From assembly GCA_009739215.1 (NCBI GenBank), contig VSJF01000008.1, forward strand, positions 1,116,001 to 1,180,000: a stretch of DNA of 64,000 bases. The letters are read 5' to 3'. The translations under genes and the position numbers were made by a program. The notes below the pieces were generated by a model that was not told where the DNA came from, made no database searches, and saw only the letters and a program-made list of their open reading frames with translations. The stretch is from Floccularia luteovirens. Its lineage: Eukaryota; Basidiomycota; Agaricomycetes; Agaricales; Squamanitaceae. Shown one piece after another: positions 23,791 through 34,333 of this stretch (the stretch's first letter is position 1; each line of letters opens with the position of its first letter).

Positions 23791-25076
23791 ATGTCGGAAC
23801 ACAACAGTGCTAGAAGGAGAATAATAATTTACTGGTCTAGAGTGGAGAAGGTACCGTTCCTTAATAAATGCCTAACAAGTAATACTTAGCTAACCAACAG
23901 ATTTTTCTAGTACACGAATATCCTATTGTGTTTCCAAAATCTTATTCGTCATGATTTGTCGCAAGATGAGAGCTATGTCGCCTGGTATGCGCATCCTATA
24001 TATGCCAATCCTGTTGTGTACGAGACGGCTCATAGTTTTCAGGAAAGTCATCCACGTCAGACCTGGCCGTGCGTAAGACATAGGGGGAACCATTGCCCGG
24101 GTGCTCATTCGTTTACTTCTCCAGATGGTTGTGCTGCAGTTTACTACTCGGGCGAGTTTGGCTTTGCTCAATGCCTGTTGGTACGATATAATTCATTCGG
24201 ACTTCGGGATGCTATCACTGAATAATATATTGACAAGGATCGTGAAATCGTTACGAAAATTGAATCATACCAAGCGGTTCCTGTATGCCATCCTTATCAT
24301 TTTATCGACACAGCCAGATGCTGATGTGTGTCATTCCTGGACATTCCTTGATACCTTCTCTTCTTCAGCCGGGTCATATGGTGAACCTCGAACCAGATAA
24401 CGAGTACACTAAGGGCGAGTTGTGCAGTTGGAGCGCTCCCAAGGAAGATAACATCAGTACAGCAATCAGGTTAAAAAATATGACGGGAATGAGACAAGAT
24501 CTAAGTGCTGGTGAGTCTCATGGTAAAATGACTTCTCAGGTCTCGCGTGTTCTGATGGGGAGCCGAACGATTTAGGTACTATTCTTACATACAAGGGTGG
24601 TGACATCTGTTTCGAGCCAGCTTTCTGTATGAAAAGCGTTGGGTATTTCGCGTGTCGAATTTCCAAAATAAGTAGCACTCACTGTCACATTTATCAGAGA
24701 TCACTCAAACATGGATATCGACTTCTCTCACTGTAAACTTGCAATGTATACGGATTTGAAGTATGTTGGTAAGTGTTATCCACCAAATTTCTCTATTAAT
24801 GAATATCACTGATGTGGTTTCGCAGAGGGGGAAACTTTACCATCAGGCCTAAAGGAAGATGCTACACCTATCTGGGCTGAGACACTGGAGAGGCTAAGTC
24901 GTGAGTCCCCCCATATTATATAATGCAAAAACATCCTCATGTTGCGCAGATCACTGCGAACTCCTTTTGAAGGAATCAGATCAGGTTAGTACTCTAGTAT
25001 TCTTCAGGGGATTTTGCCTACTATAGCTACTTCTTTCGTTTAGGGTGGTCATGCAATAAAAGTCATACACAAGTAA
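23791..25076 (+). CDS. unknown family (family T), copy 2
   Basis: Start ATG 23791 (MSEHNSARRRIIIYWSRVEK). Blocks aligned to the sister copies: NILLCFQNLIRHDLSQDESY, KVIHVRPG, HGCAAVYYSGEFGFAQCLL, DREIVTKIESYQA, PGHMVNLEPDNEYTKGELCS, MTGMRQDLSAG, GTILTYKGGDICFEPAFCMK, MDIDFSHCKLAMYTDLKYV, GETLPSGLKEDATPIWAETL, then DHCELLLKESDQ and GGHAIKVIHK, with TAA 25074-25076. Intron positions match the other copies. The segment corresponding to EFHPTLIAYVG is strongly diverged (CKLAMYTDLKYVG). Divergence suggests an older duplicate under relaxed or altered selection. It forms a tail-to-tail pair with copy 3. Function unknown. Confidence 0.62.
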
Positions 25077-25257
25077 CAATGCTTGCTCCCCCTACTTCAG
25101 AAAACAGAATGTAGTATCACCAGTAGCTTTCAATCTTAGTTTCGCCAATCAAGTTTTGAATACAACCACGTTCAGTCTTCGTTTCATGTTGTCCAAGAAA
25201 GGTTATTGTGACTTCAAAGATACAAAATGACGTATATTGGTTACAAATTACAAAAAT

Positions 25258-26446
25258 TTAATCGGAAGACTCGATTTTGAATCCGTTCTATGAAGGAATG
25301 CTGGTTAGCTATGATCGATTATGGTAAAGAATGCTATATGCACCTGTTCAGTTTCAGAGAAGTCCCAGTTAGTGTGAGCTTTTTGTGGTTGTCAGTACAA
25401 ATCCGCATAATTTCCCCGAAAAAATAACATACGTTTCAAAGCAGCCAGGTTCTTGGACCAGATTTCTTGTCCCGACAAATCCGCTGTTATAAGTTGATTT
25501 TCTGCGGAAATCGTCAGCATTTATAACATGATCTCTCATATTATGAGCCTACTCCTATAATCCAAGCCGACATAGGCAATGAGAGTGGGGTGGAAATCAG
25601 CCTTGATGGAAATGTTTTCACTTAGTAAAAATGCTTCAGCGAAAAACAGCTCTCGACAAAAATAGATTTCGATTTCATACCCGACATCGTGCCACTGGAA
25701 CGCAGGTTCATACATTCTGACACCTTGCTTATCAGAAGTGAAAGTTCCTGCGGACAATGAGAATGGAAAGTAAATATTAAAAACCTAGCACTTACCAACA
25801 CTCATGTCTTGCTTCGTCCCAGTTTTGTTTTTGCAAGTGATCAAGCGTTCCAATGCTGGATTGGAAGTGACCGGGCCAAAGACTGCGAGATCATCATCCC
25901 CTTTGATGAACTCTACAGAGGACGCTTGCTATTAGTAGTAGGTATTAGTCATTTATCCTGGCTACAAGAAACAAAGGCCCAACCTTCATTTCCACATAAG
26001 TGGATCCTCTGACGATATTTCCAACATCCTGTTAGACTTGAATTGTAGTTAAGCATTGAACAATAAATATCCTAACTTACAATTTCACTCTGAGCAAAAC
26101 CAACACGACCTGTGTATGTCACATTTGCGGATCCGTCTTGTTTAGTTGAAAAATAAGTATGAAGTCAATGTTGTATCCTGGAACAATGCCACATACTCCC
26201 TGCCCTTGCTTCAATGACTTTCCTATAGAATAGTTATTGTGAGACAGCACTAGGGGATTGCTAATGCAAAATTACCATGCGACGTAGTTCTGTTCAGAAG
26301 TTAGTTTATTTTCAACGAGATCTTGGAAGCAGAGCAATATTTTGGTTGTCTAGGAGAAAGTTTGAGCAAGCGTCGCAGAACAATACATCAAACCTACCTG
26401 GGGCTAGGCCAGACCAGTTGAATGTAAGAGTTCTTGTGATTGACAT
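25258..26446 (-). CDS. unknown family (family T), copy 3; exon 1 frame mismatch
   Basis: Start ATG 26444-26446 (MSITRTLTFNWSGLAP). Later blocks: LLCFQDLVENKLTSEQNYVA, KVIEARAG, NGSANVTYTGRVGFAQSEI, DVGNIVRGSTYVEMK, SSVEFIKGDDDLAVFGPVTS, KTGTKQDMSVG, GTFTSDKQGVRMYEPAFQWH, NISIKADFHPTLIAYVGLDY, NQLITADLSGQEIWSKNLAA, TNWDFSETEQ and NGFKIESSD, with TAA 25258-25260. Ten introns at the family positions. The first exon ends CCCCAG then GTAGG, leaving one base too many to join exon 2 in frame. The sister genes splice here in phase 0. Either the C run at 26400-26403 carries an extra base or this copy is damaged at its first splice. Confidence 0.62.
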
Positions 26447-26508
26447 TGTGTAAGTAGGTGATATGCAGGTATGAAAATTGTGGTAGTGAAGATGCGTTTT
26501 AACACCTG

Positions 26509-26516
26509 TATTTATA
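26509..26516 (-). promoter_or_regulatory. TATA box of family T copy 3
   Basis: TATAAATA on the minus strand, about 63 bases upstream of the copy 3 start codon. Identical in sequence to the box of copy 4. Confidence 0.5.
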
Positions 26517-26559
26517 CCTCTTCTGGCCAGTAATTTGTGTGGTGCTTGAAATTGGCTGA

Positions 26560-27690
26560 GACCATCTAAACAAATGATATGCGGTAATGCATAGGTCAAC
26601 AACTTTGATTGAGCGCATTTCTTCCTGTCAGATGTAGCTCTATGTGGAAATGACCTTGAGATCTTGATTTCGATGCAGAGAGCTTTACCAACGACCCTGA
26701 ATCCGGGCTGTGCCTTACGTCCCAAGTCACTTCCTGCCAAGAATTTTCTTAGAGAACTAAGTATAAGGAATTTACAAGGATGTACCTACCCGCCAACATA
26801 CTTCGTACCACCTGTCATATTGATAAATGGAAACAATAACTGCACAACTTGCTTTGAGTTATTCGCTTCGGATGATTATGGAGTAAATGACCAGTGCTGG
26901 GGGTGGAGATGATATTGTCTAATACAATGTACCCCATGGCACATCTATCCTGCATTTGTGATCGGATTGTATTGATACGGAAACTGACGGAGCTATCACA
27001 GCCTTTGAATGAAGTACGAAATCCATTTACATTCAGTACCTGAGGATTCTTCAATATCGGGTATCGGCTGAGGGGGCCTTCCGACATGGTAATTCCACAA
27101 AAGATTATCTTGACGTCTTATTTTCACAAAGTTATCCGCACCCTGGCTTCTTGTGCCACTTGAGGTTGACTTGATTATTCGCGTCCGAGGATAGACTTTC
27201 ATTTCAATGCACTTAGGGAATACCCACTCCAACTGAACAAGCATGAATTAATTTTGGAGTTGATAGACTTACATAATCACGGTATTGGAAATCAGTTACA
27301 AACAAAAATGGACGTTTCGAGCTGCTTTGTCCACTCAACTAAGGTACTGATTCTAATAGAACATACCCCTCCTGAACAAGCATGTAAGCTCAAGTGACTC
27401 TGCACACACTTTCTTTTGGAATAAGGTCATTCTAGCTTCAAGCACACATGCCAAGGCACCTGTGAACAGTTCTGTGCGATATTCGCAGTGATTTACCCCG
27501 GCTGAGATCAATCACCGACTACTTACTTCAAATTTCAGGAACCCGGCCGCACTGTAAGCTACCAACCGAGCTTATTGTATTTCAGCATTTTCTACGATGC
27601 ATACTCACCAGATGAGTCTGTCAAAGGCGTTCAGTTCCATACTGTATTGGGCGCGCTCAGATACCGGTACCTGTTTTCGTACAACATTTA
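26560..27690 (-). pseudogene. unassigned coding-like fragments
   Basis: Several minus-strand stretches look protein-coding but could not be joined into a gene. Near 27290-27340 they read KRPFLFVTDFQYRDY followed by a GTAAGT donor. Next come LEWVFPKCIEMKVYPRTRII (27240-27180) and LLWNYHVGRPPQPIPDIEES (27110-27050). Further on are VSFRINTIRSQMQDRCAMGY (about 26980-26930) and GRKAQPGFRVVGKALCIEIK (26735-26670). None matches the family T blocks. This may be one multi-exon gene whose structure I cannot resolve, or the relic of one. No start codon or final stop could be fixed. Confidence 0.3.
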
Positions 27691-27699
27691 CCCTTTTCG

Positions 27700-28430
27700 A
27701 ATTTCGCTGTGTTCTCAAAGTATGAAGCCGTGAATCTGGCCACCGCCATCTCTCATTTCCTGTTCTACCCTGATCTAGACCCAGCGCTGCCCGCGCATTA
27801 CTACTATCACCATCTCAGGTGCCCCATTATACCCATGACCTGTACAATTAACACATCCCAGACTGTGGCGTCATAAATGAGGTGTTTCTAATGCCTCCAC
27901 CCACAACGTGTCGGGCCACTTGTGCCACCTTTGGTACTATGCTCTGTACATGTTCTACTCAAGAAAACTTTCGTCATGTTGCACTGATATATCGCGAACT
28001 TTCATATACATAACAGGAACGTAAGCTCCACATGTGGCAAGCCAGAATGTAATATCTTCCTATCATTGAAATGTATTCTTTGCATCATATCGTAGGTACC
28101 TACCCTATCGGATAAGTGCACTGACACTTTTGTGATGGAGTATACCCGATCATCTTTTCCCCAGTAAAAGTGGCTTGTTCATTCATTCTGTCAATCAGGG
28201 TGGAGAACACTGGCTCGTACGTAACCCATCAGATCCTACAACCGTTTGCGACTTTACGAAGGAAAGCTGTCTTGTCAAGTTCACTCCATATGCTCGATCA
28301 GGAGTAATACCTGTAGGGTGGGTCACCATATGCGTCCCTACTGCACAAGCTTCGTCAAAAAACTCTTGTCGCCAGGAAATATCCGCATATCGTCTGTTTT
28401 TGGAATATTTGTTGGTATCTACACTCATCT
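27700..28430. other. intergenic, nothing firm
   Basis: Spacer upstream of family T copy 4. A plus-strand run around 27590-27720 reads YSPDESVKGVQFHTVLGALR but has no start, splice partner or family, so it is not called as a gene. The end of the region is the copy 4 promoter. Confidence 0.4.
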
Positions 28431-28434
28431 ACAA

Positions 28435-28442
28435 TATAAATA
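28435..28442 (+). promoter_or_regulatory. TATA box of family T copy 4
   Basis: TATAAATA about 65-70 bases upstream of ATG 28506, followed by a C/A-rich leader (CATCACCCCCATCATTAAAC). Confidence 0.5.
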
Positions 28443-28505
28443 CTGGCAGCTCTTTCACGACTCATCTCACATCACCCCCATCATTAAACTACCAATTATT
28501 CCAAC

Positions 28506-29733
28506 ATGTCTTTCACAAGAAACCTCACTTTCCAATGGTCTAACATACCCGAGGTTAGTTTATTACTGATCAAAGGTGAACTATTGTAACCGTCGTCTAT
28601 AGAACATGAAGCTTCTCCTTTGCTTCAACAAACTCACTGAAAGCAAGCTCACTTCAGAACAAAATTATATTGCTTGGTCAGTTGAAAAACGTTGTATTAT
28701 TATTCTATATCTGAACTAGTTTGCATCTTGCAGGAAGGTGATAGAAGTAAGAAAAGGAGGTAAATTCGTTTCGTTCGATTTTTCTAAGCAAAATTGGTTA
28801 ACTTCTGTAAATCAGATGGCTCCGCTACGGTCCATTATTCAGGACGCGTAGGATTCGCCCAAAGTGAAATGGTTAATAGTTCTACTCTTACTGTTGACTA
28901 GCATTGCTGACGCAAGTCCTCTCCGCAGGATGAAGGGAAGATTGTTCGCGGGTTGGTCTCCGTGGAAATGCCTGTAAGTGTATCTTACCTTATTGCTTTT
29001 CAAATACTCAATAAGATATATGCGTAGCTCGGAGCTCATGTAGAGCTAGTAAAAGAAGATACTCCCGAGCAGAACATTGTCTTTGGCCCCGTAGCTGTCA
29101 ATGCGGCTTTAGGCACTCTTGTAACCACCACCAACAAAACTGGTATGAAGCAAGACATGAGTGTCGGTGAGTTTCCCAAGCAGAGCAAATATGCGTAGCT
29201 GTCTCACCGCAAGGATTAGGAACCTTCACATCAAACAAGCACAATGTTCTGAAATTCGAGCCAGCATTCCAATGGAAAGATGTTGGGTAGATCCATTTCA
29301 TATCGCAAAACAAGGTTCCTTCAGATTGACGCATATAACTCAGTGAAAACATCTCGGTCAAAGCTGATTTCCATCCCACTTTAATTGCATATGTTGGATA
29401 TGGATATCAAAGTACGATCCCAATGTCCTCATCGATGACAAACGCCTGATGACACTTTCTTTTTGCCAATTCAGAGAATCAACTGATCACTGCTGACCTA
29501 TCGGGAAGCGAAATCTGGACCGAGAACCTTGCCAAGCTTGGTAGTGCGTATAGAGGACTTTCTCCGCTGAATTGGGCTTATTCTAACATCACCTCATATA
29601 TAGATGACACCCGATGGGATCTCCTGATGACTGAACAGGTAAGTAATTTTGTAAAATATCCGAAATCTAAAACCCGATGATCACTCAATCGGGTTTCTTT
29701 TAGGGTGGCTTCAAAATTGTTAAATCTGAGTAG
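28506..29733 (+). CDS. unknown family (family T), copy 4
   Basis: The cleanest copy. Start ATG 28506 (MSFTRNLTFQWSNIPE). Then MKLLLCFNKLTESKLTSEQN, KVIEVRKG, DGSATVHYSGRVGFAQSEM, DEGKIVRGLVSVEMP, LGAHVELVKEDTPEQNIVFG, TNKTGMKQDMSVG, KFEPAFQWKDVG, ENISVKADFHPTLIAYVGYG, NQLITADLSGSEIWTENLAK, DDTRWDLLMTEQ and GGFKIVKSE, with TAG 29731-29733. Eleven exons, all joins in frame, about 220 residues. No signal peptide and no membrane helix. The alternating hydrophobic pattern suggests a beta-rich soluble protein. I do not recognise a named domain. Nearest neighbours are other copies of itself and the kinase. Confidence 0.7.
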
Positions 29734-30052
29734 ATGGTCCATCAATGTCCTGAACAATGTGTATGACAACTCACTTTTCTTGTGTCTATAATTGCCCAAT
29801 ATGACGAATGTATGCTTCTGTATCACCATCGATAACTTGAAGTCTGACTAGGACTAAGGATGAGATTTACGAAATGAGTAGAATTTCATATACAAGTAAA
29901 GTCTGAAATTTGACATTCAACTTTGCATAAGTAAACAGTTTGGCAACTTTGTCAAGCTGTCTAAATTTATCACAATTACATCCGAGAAACCCTCAAATTG
30001 GAACAAAAATGCTGCATTAAGAGGATGATGAAACAGGATGGTAATGAAGAAT

Positions 30053-31015
30053 TTAATCAGTGCGTTTGTTTGAGACGTTGCCTGTGGCCTCGTTGTACTT
30101 CGTTGCTAGCCTATCAAATTCTGCTGCCTGGCTGGACGCTTGCTTTTTTAGAGTTTCTGATATCAACACCAATTAGCAAACTTGAAGAAAAGGAAAACCA
30201 TCAGGAGTCGCACCAAAATCCCTGTCTTTTGCTTCATGTTCCGCAATCTGTTTTTTAAGCTCCGCAATCTGTTTGGCTGCATCTTGGGGCACAGCACCAT
30301 TTCCATGTGAGGGGGATGAATTCTGTATTGAAAGAGGTGAGAATGATAGAAATTCGAGAACAGAACACCTTACCTGTTGCTTCAACTTGGCATATTCTTC
30401 TTGAGAATGTATGAGATCCAGGATAATGTAAAATGTACGCGTCAAAACGAGTGACAAAAAGAGGCAGAAGCCCGTCAGATAAGTGTTGCGTTGATGCACT
30501 GTTTGGGAGGATTGCTTGAGTACTTGGCAGTTGTTTGACTGATGAGAACATACTAGAATTTCCTCGCGGCAATGTTTGTGTCTGTTCTAACGTCAGACAC
30601 CCCGCCTTGCTTCCCGGCCTTGGCCAAATCTGCTTCCGCCTGTAATACGAAACATGCGCTGGAGAGCGTCTACGAAACAGAATTCCCACGAAACTAAAAT
30701 GAAGGGGTTATTTGAATGTCACAAGAGGAATATCAAAGACGAACATGAAAGATATTTTCAGTCCATAAGCGATTTTTGCTACGAGTTTAGAGGTTGAGAG
30801 GAAGTTAAAGATGCGTTTACGAATGGTGTATGGAAAGGGGGAGACGAGAATACAGAATGTCATCATCTATGGCCCAATTCAAGATAAAAATTGTGGTCAG
30901 AACGAAGGTGAAACGTACCTCCGCTGCAAGAAGCAGAAATGTAAGTGAATAGCTATGCAGCATATTAATGTTAACGATTCAATAGGTACAGCAAGTCAAC
31001 GTACTAGATTGTCAT
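30053..31015 (-). CDS. BAP31/Yet-family ER membrane protein, with frame breaks in the middle exon
   Basis: ER membrane protein of the B-cell receptor-associated protein 31 / yeast Yet1-Yet3 family, implicated in ER export and quality control. Start ATG 31013-31015; two short exons give MTIYYSLTFLLLAAE. Then MMTFCILVSPFPYTIRKRIF and AKIAYGLKISF. The later part is normal: HQRNTYLTGFCLFLSLVLTR, TFYIILDLIHSQEEYAKLKQ, a coiled coil (AAKQIAELKKQIAEHEAKD) and ATKYNEATGNVSNKRTD, with TAA 30053-30055. In the exon at about 30534-30695 the conserved sequence VDALQRMFRIT and AEADLAKAGKQG to DTNIAARKFY appears in the two other frames. Reading straight through gives an uninterrupted but unrelated segment of about 45 residues. 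Sequence error or damage is likely. Confidence 0.8.
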
Positions 31016-31289
31016 TGTAGTGGTTGAAAGTCAAGGAGTCCGTGATTGTTGATAAAGCTAGTCACAAGAATATATAAACAACAGGAGGAGCTGCGTTTGC
31101 GCAGTGGACTCTCCTGCTGACGTCACGACACGTTGGAATGAACCAATTTGATTTGGTTTGGGTCAGTGACAGTTTGTGTTACGAGTGTGATGGTGACGCA
31201 AGCGCGTCGCGTAACCCGAGTCCATTGATCAATCAATTAGATTTCGACAGGAAGCTCTTTCAACTTTTGTATCCAATTTGTCAATTTAA
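31016..31289. promoter_or_regulatory. shared divergent promoter of BAP31/Yet and UBP6
   Basis: 274 bases separate the two start codons. A perfect CRE palindrome TGACGTCA lies at 31118-31125, which suggests a bZIP factor (stress or unfolded-protein type) acting on both genes. A GC-rich GGTGACGCAAGCGCGTCGCG block lies at about 31192-31211. The regulatory role is inferred. Confidence 0.45.
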
Positions 31290-33623
31290 ATGGCTCCATT
31301 GGCTGTACACATTAAACACGCTGGCAAGACCTACGATCTCAACCTCGACCCCGATCAGCCACCCTCTCTCTTCAAAGATGCCATTTATCAAGTCACAGGT
31401 ATTCCAGTGGACAGAATGAAGGTCATGGTGAAAGGTGGCGTCTTGAAGGTGAGATTATCTTCAATTACATTGCATGTATTAGCTGACACTCTAATAACAG
31501 GTTGATACACAATGGAAGAAAATCGGACCCAAGGATGTATGCTATACCGATGAAAGGTACCCAGTTTAACGCTAACAAAATCAAACTGTAGGGCCAAACA
31601 TTTATGGTCATCGGAGCTGCTGGTGAGCTCCCAAAGCCGCCACCAAAACCTATTGTATTTCTCGAAGGTGTGTCCAAAAAGTTGTTTCATCCAGCGTACA
31701 TGTTTCATCCGTGAGCTCTAGACATGGATGATTCGGAATTGGCAGAAGCTGTAAGAATTCCATTTAAATTATATCACAACCGCAACTAAATAAGATTAGC
31801 TTGCAAAACCTGTCGGTTTACGCAAGTAAGTACCCCCCCAATCCAGAGATGGCTGTTCATGATAATGATGGATATACATAGCTTGGGCAATACTTGCTAT
31901 ATGAACGCTACAGTTCAAGCATTACGTGCTATCCCGGAGCTACAGACTGCTCTGAGCGCGTGAGTTTAATATGGAACTCGTCACATTGTCTGACTCTAAT
32001 CCCTTTTCCAGCTCTGCGCTTCAATCAACCACCCCATTACCTGGTGCTCTCCGCGATTTGTACCACAATATGACCCGTACGACTGATAGCATCACCCCCT
32101 TGACATTTTTGCAAATGCTTCGAACTGTATGCATCAACTCTCTTCTTGCATTATGAAACATATTTGACTTTGTCAAGGTAAATCCCCAATTTGCAGAGCT
32201 TGACCGGGGTGGCAAGGGTGGAATGGGTGGATATGCCCAACAAGGTCTTTCACTCACCGTATATGCATCATTTAATCTCTAAATCACTTCTATTTTCATC
32301 TCAGATGCGGAAGAATGTTATGGAGCTATCATACAGACCTTACGGAATGTTCCCGGGCTTTCTTCCGAGGGTACTAGTACAGGCACTTCGGCTCAAGCTT
32401 CGTCTGGTTCCAAAAAATTTGTGGAACAATACTTGATGGGTGAAATGCGCCGAGAGTATGTTTTTTGTTTCACACATCGCCTATATTTGTCTGGTGCTAA
32501 CATTTTTATGGTGTAGACTTACATGTGACGAAGCACCTGAAGAACCACCTTCGGTGACATCAGAACAGGTCCTCAAAATTGAATGTAATATCTCCATTAC
32601 CACAAACTATATGCTGTCCGGAATTATGAATGTAAGTAAATTTGGTAGTCTGCGTCATTATTCTCACCCTTTTTGTAATACGATTGTAGTCCCTTGATCA
32701 AAAGGTTGAAAAAAACTCACCAACATTAGGACGTCAATCTATTTACAGCCAAAAATCGCGTTTGTCGCGACTACCAGGTTATCTAACTGTGCATATGGTG
32801 CGCTTTGCATGGCGTGCAGATATCGGAAAGAAAGCCAAGATCATGGTATGTTATTATGTAGATAAGCTACTCATTCTAAGCACTCAATGACTCCACAGCG
32901 GAAAGTGAAATTCCCGACAGAGTTTGACGCCATCGACCTTGTGACAGATGAACTCAAGGAAAAGCTCCTACCTGTTAGTCGTAAACTTATGGAAGTAGAG
33001 AAGGAGCGTGCAGAACGTAGAAAAGTACGCAAACGCACAAAAGCGGCAGCATCAACTTCAACAACACAAGCAGGACCAACAGAGGGAGGGGACACGGAAA
33101 TGGCTGATGCTACTGCACAAGAACAGCCAGCTGAAGCCGCACCAGAAGCTGAGAAGAAAGGTGTTGATGGAGAGCTCGAAGCAGAAGAGGTCTACAGGCA
33201 GAGAGAGAAGGAGGTACTTGATCAGCTTATTAGTCCAGACCTGAAGGAAGATGTTGGCTGCAGTGCAACTGGGCTATACGACCTCGTTGGTAGGCTGCAT
33301 TCCAAATCACGTTACATCCTGATTGATACTAAGATATCTTATTAGCGATTGTAACACATAAGGGTGCAGCAGCTGACGCTGGCCATTATATTGGCTTCGT
33401 CAAGAAAAGTATTTTCCATGCGTCCAAAGGCAAAGCCTCGCCAATTACCGAAGGAAATGAGGCAGGCAAGCAGGTCGAATTAAGTGATGATGATGAAGAT
33501 TGGTATAAGTTTGATGATGAGAAGGTTTCGGACTTTCCGAAGGAAAAACTGTCTACTCTTGATGGTGGAGGTGAAGACTCGTCCGCATATGTACTTCTGT
33601 ATAGGACAAAGGCACTGGACTGA
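31290..33623 (+). CDS. UBP6: proteasome-associated deubiquitinase Ubp6/USP14
   Basis: Removes ubiquitin at the 26S proteasome. Start ATG 31290 gives MAPLAVHIKHAGKTYDLNLD, an N-terminal ubiquitin-like domain that docks on Rpn1. Catalytic Cys in VGLRNLGNTCYMNATVQALR (Cys box), then YAQQDAEECYGAIIQTLRNV. LTVHMVRFAWRADIGKKAKI and FPTEFDAIDLV follow. A charged linker RRKVRKRTKAAASTS and a helical Glu-rich segment precede the His box DAGHYIGFVKK. The end reads DEDWYKFDDEKVSDFP and SSAYVLLYRTKALD, with TGA 33621-33623. About nine introns, all joins in frame. Complete and normal in length. Fragments of this gene are scattered downstream (36390-36530 inverted; 36985-37039 direct). Confidence 0.95.
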
Positions 33624-33754
33624 ACGGGAGTATTAGGACTCCAGCCATATAAATGTTTAAACGATTCTGCGATGAAAGCGTAATATATTGATCTGACCTA
33701 TACAACGTGAAAATGCACTAAATAGAAATAATTGGTATTGTATCTTCCTAGCTA

Positions 33755-33990
33755 TTTCATAAGCCTTCGGTGTCCGGGCCTGACTATTTTGAAGGTGGGA
33801 ACTCAATTCACAATTCTGTGCATCAATCATATCACTCTAGGTGTCTCGTCTTGTACTCATCATGCGCATTGAAAGTGAGCCGGATCCATACAGCACTCAG
33901 CATCAAGGAAGCATGTTAGTTCTTGTAGATGGCAAATTGGCCAGGTGTAGCCATGGTTGAACTGAGATGGGTACGGGGCTACATAATTTT
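33755..33990 (+). pseudogene. relic of a DUF6533-like membrane protein 3' end
   Basis: The plus strand matches the 3' part of the downstream genes at 34334 and 37615. It carries a stretch aligned with their CTSITSLFVSRLVLNIRIG coding (here GTGTCTCGTCTTGTACTCAT), followed by the equivalent of ESDPYRAEHQ and a degraded MIGNLGG segment. It has no 5' half. It sits directly behind UBP6, so it marks the left edge of the duplicated block. Confidence 0.6.
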
Positions 33991-34333
33991 ATATCGTGTA
34001 AATTGTTGATATCCGACTCCACAGTACATAAATAAGTTCTATGCTATATGAAATACAGTAACTATCCATGTATTAGGAAGAATCGTGGTAGACAATTCTT
34101 TCATCCCAGATCAAGGCGGAAGCATCTCAACTACGTCGATTGGGGCTGAGGCTTGTTTGCCAGACAACTTAGATCTGAATGCTCATACAACTGAAACATC
34201 AAACAATTCTGATTTTGATGATCACATCTGCTGATATATAACAGCTTGAAGGTCAGCAGCGAAATAAAGAATCATCGCCCCCTTGAGTACTGACGCCCGA
34301 TTATCGAGAATTCAAATTCCCAACTAAAAGAAA

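Noticed and set aside
28175..28543. Open frame of about 120 codons before family T copy 4
   Set aside because: It overlaps the copy 4 promoter and start region in another frame, and its sequence has no domain or splice support.
30173..30499. Separate small gene starting MHQRNTYLTGF
   Set aside because: The Met arises from a split codon at the exon border; this is the C-terminal half of BAP31/Yet, not its own gene.
31118..31230. Possible tRNA gene in the GC-rich part of the UBP6 promoter
   Set aside because: No cloverleaf pairing or A/B box arrangement could be drawn; the block is better seen as promoter elements.
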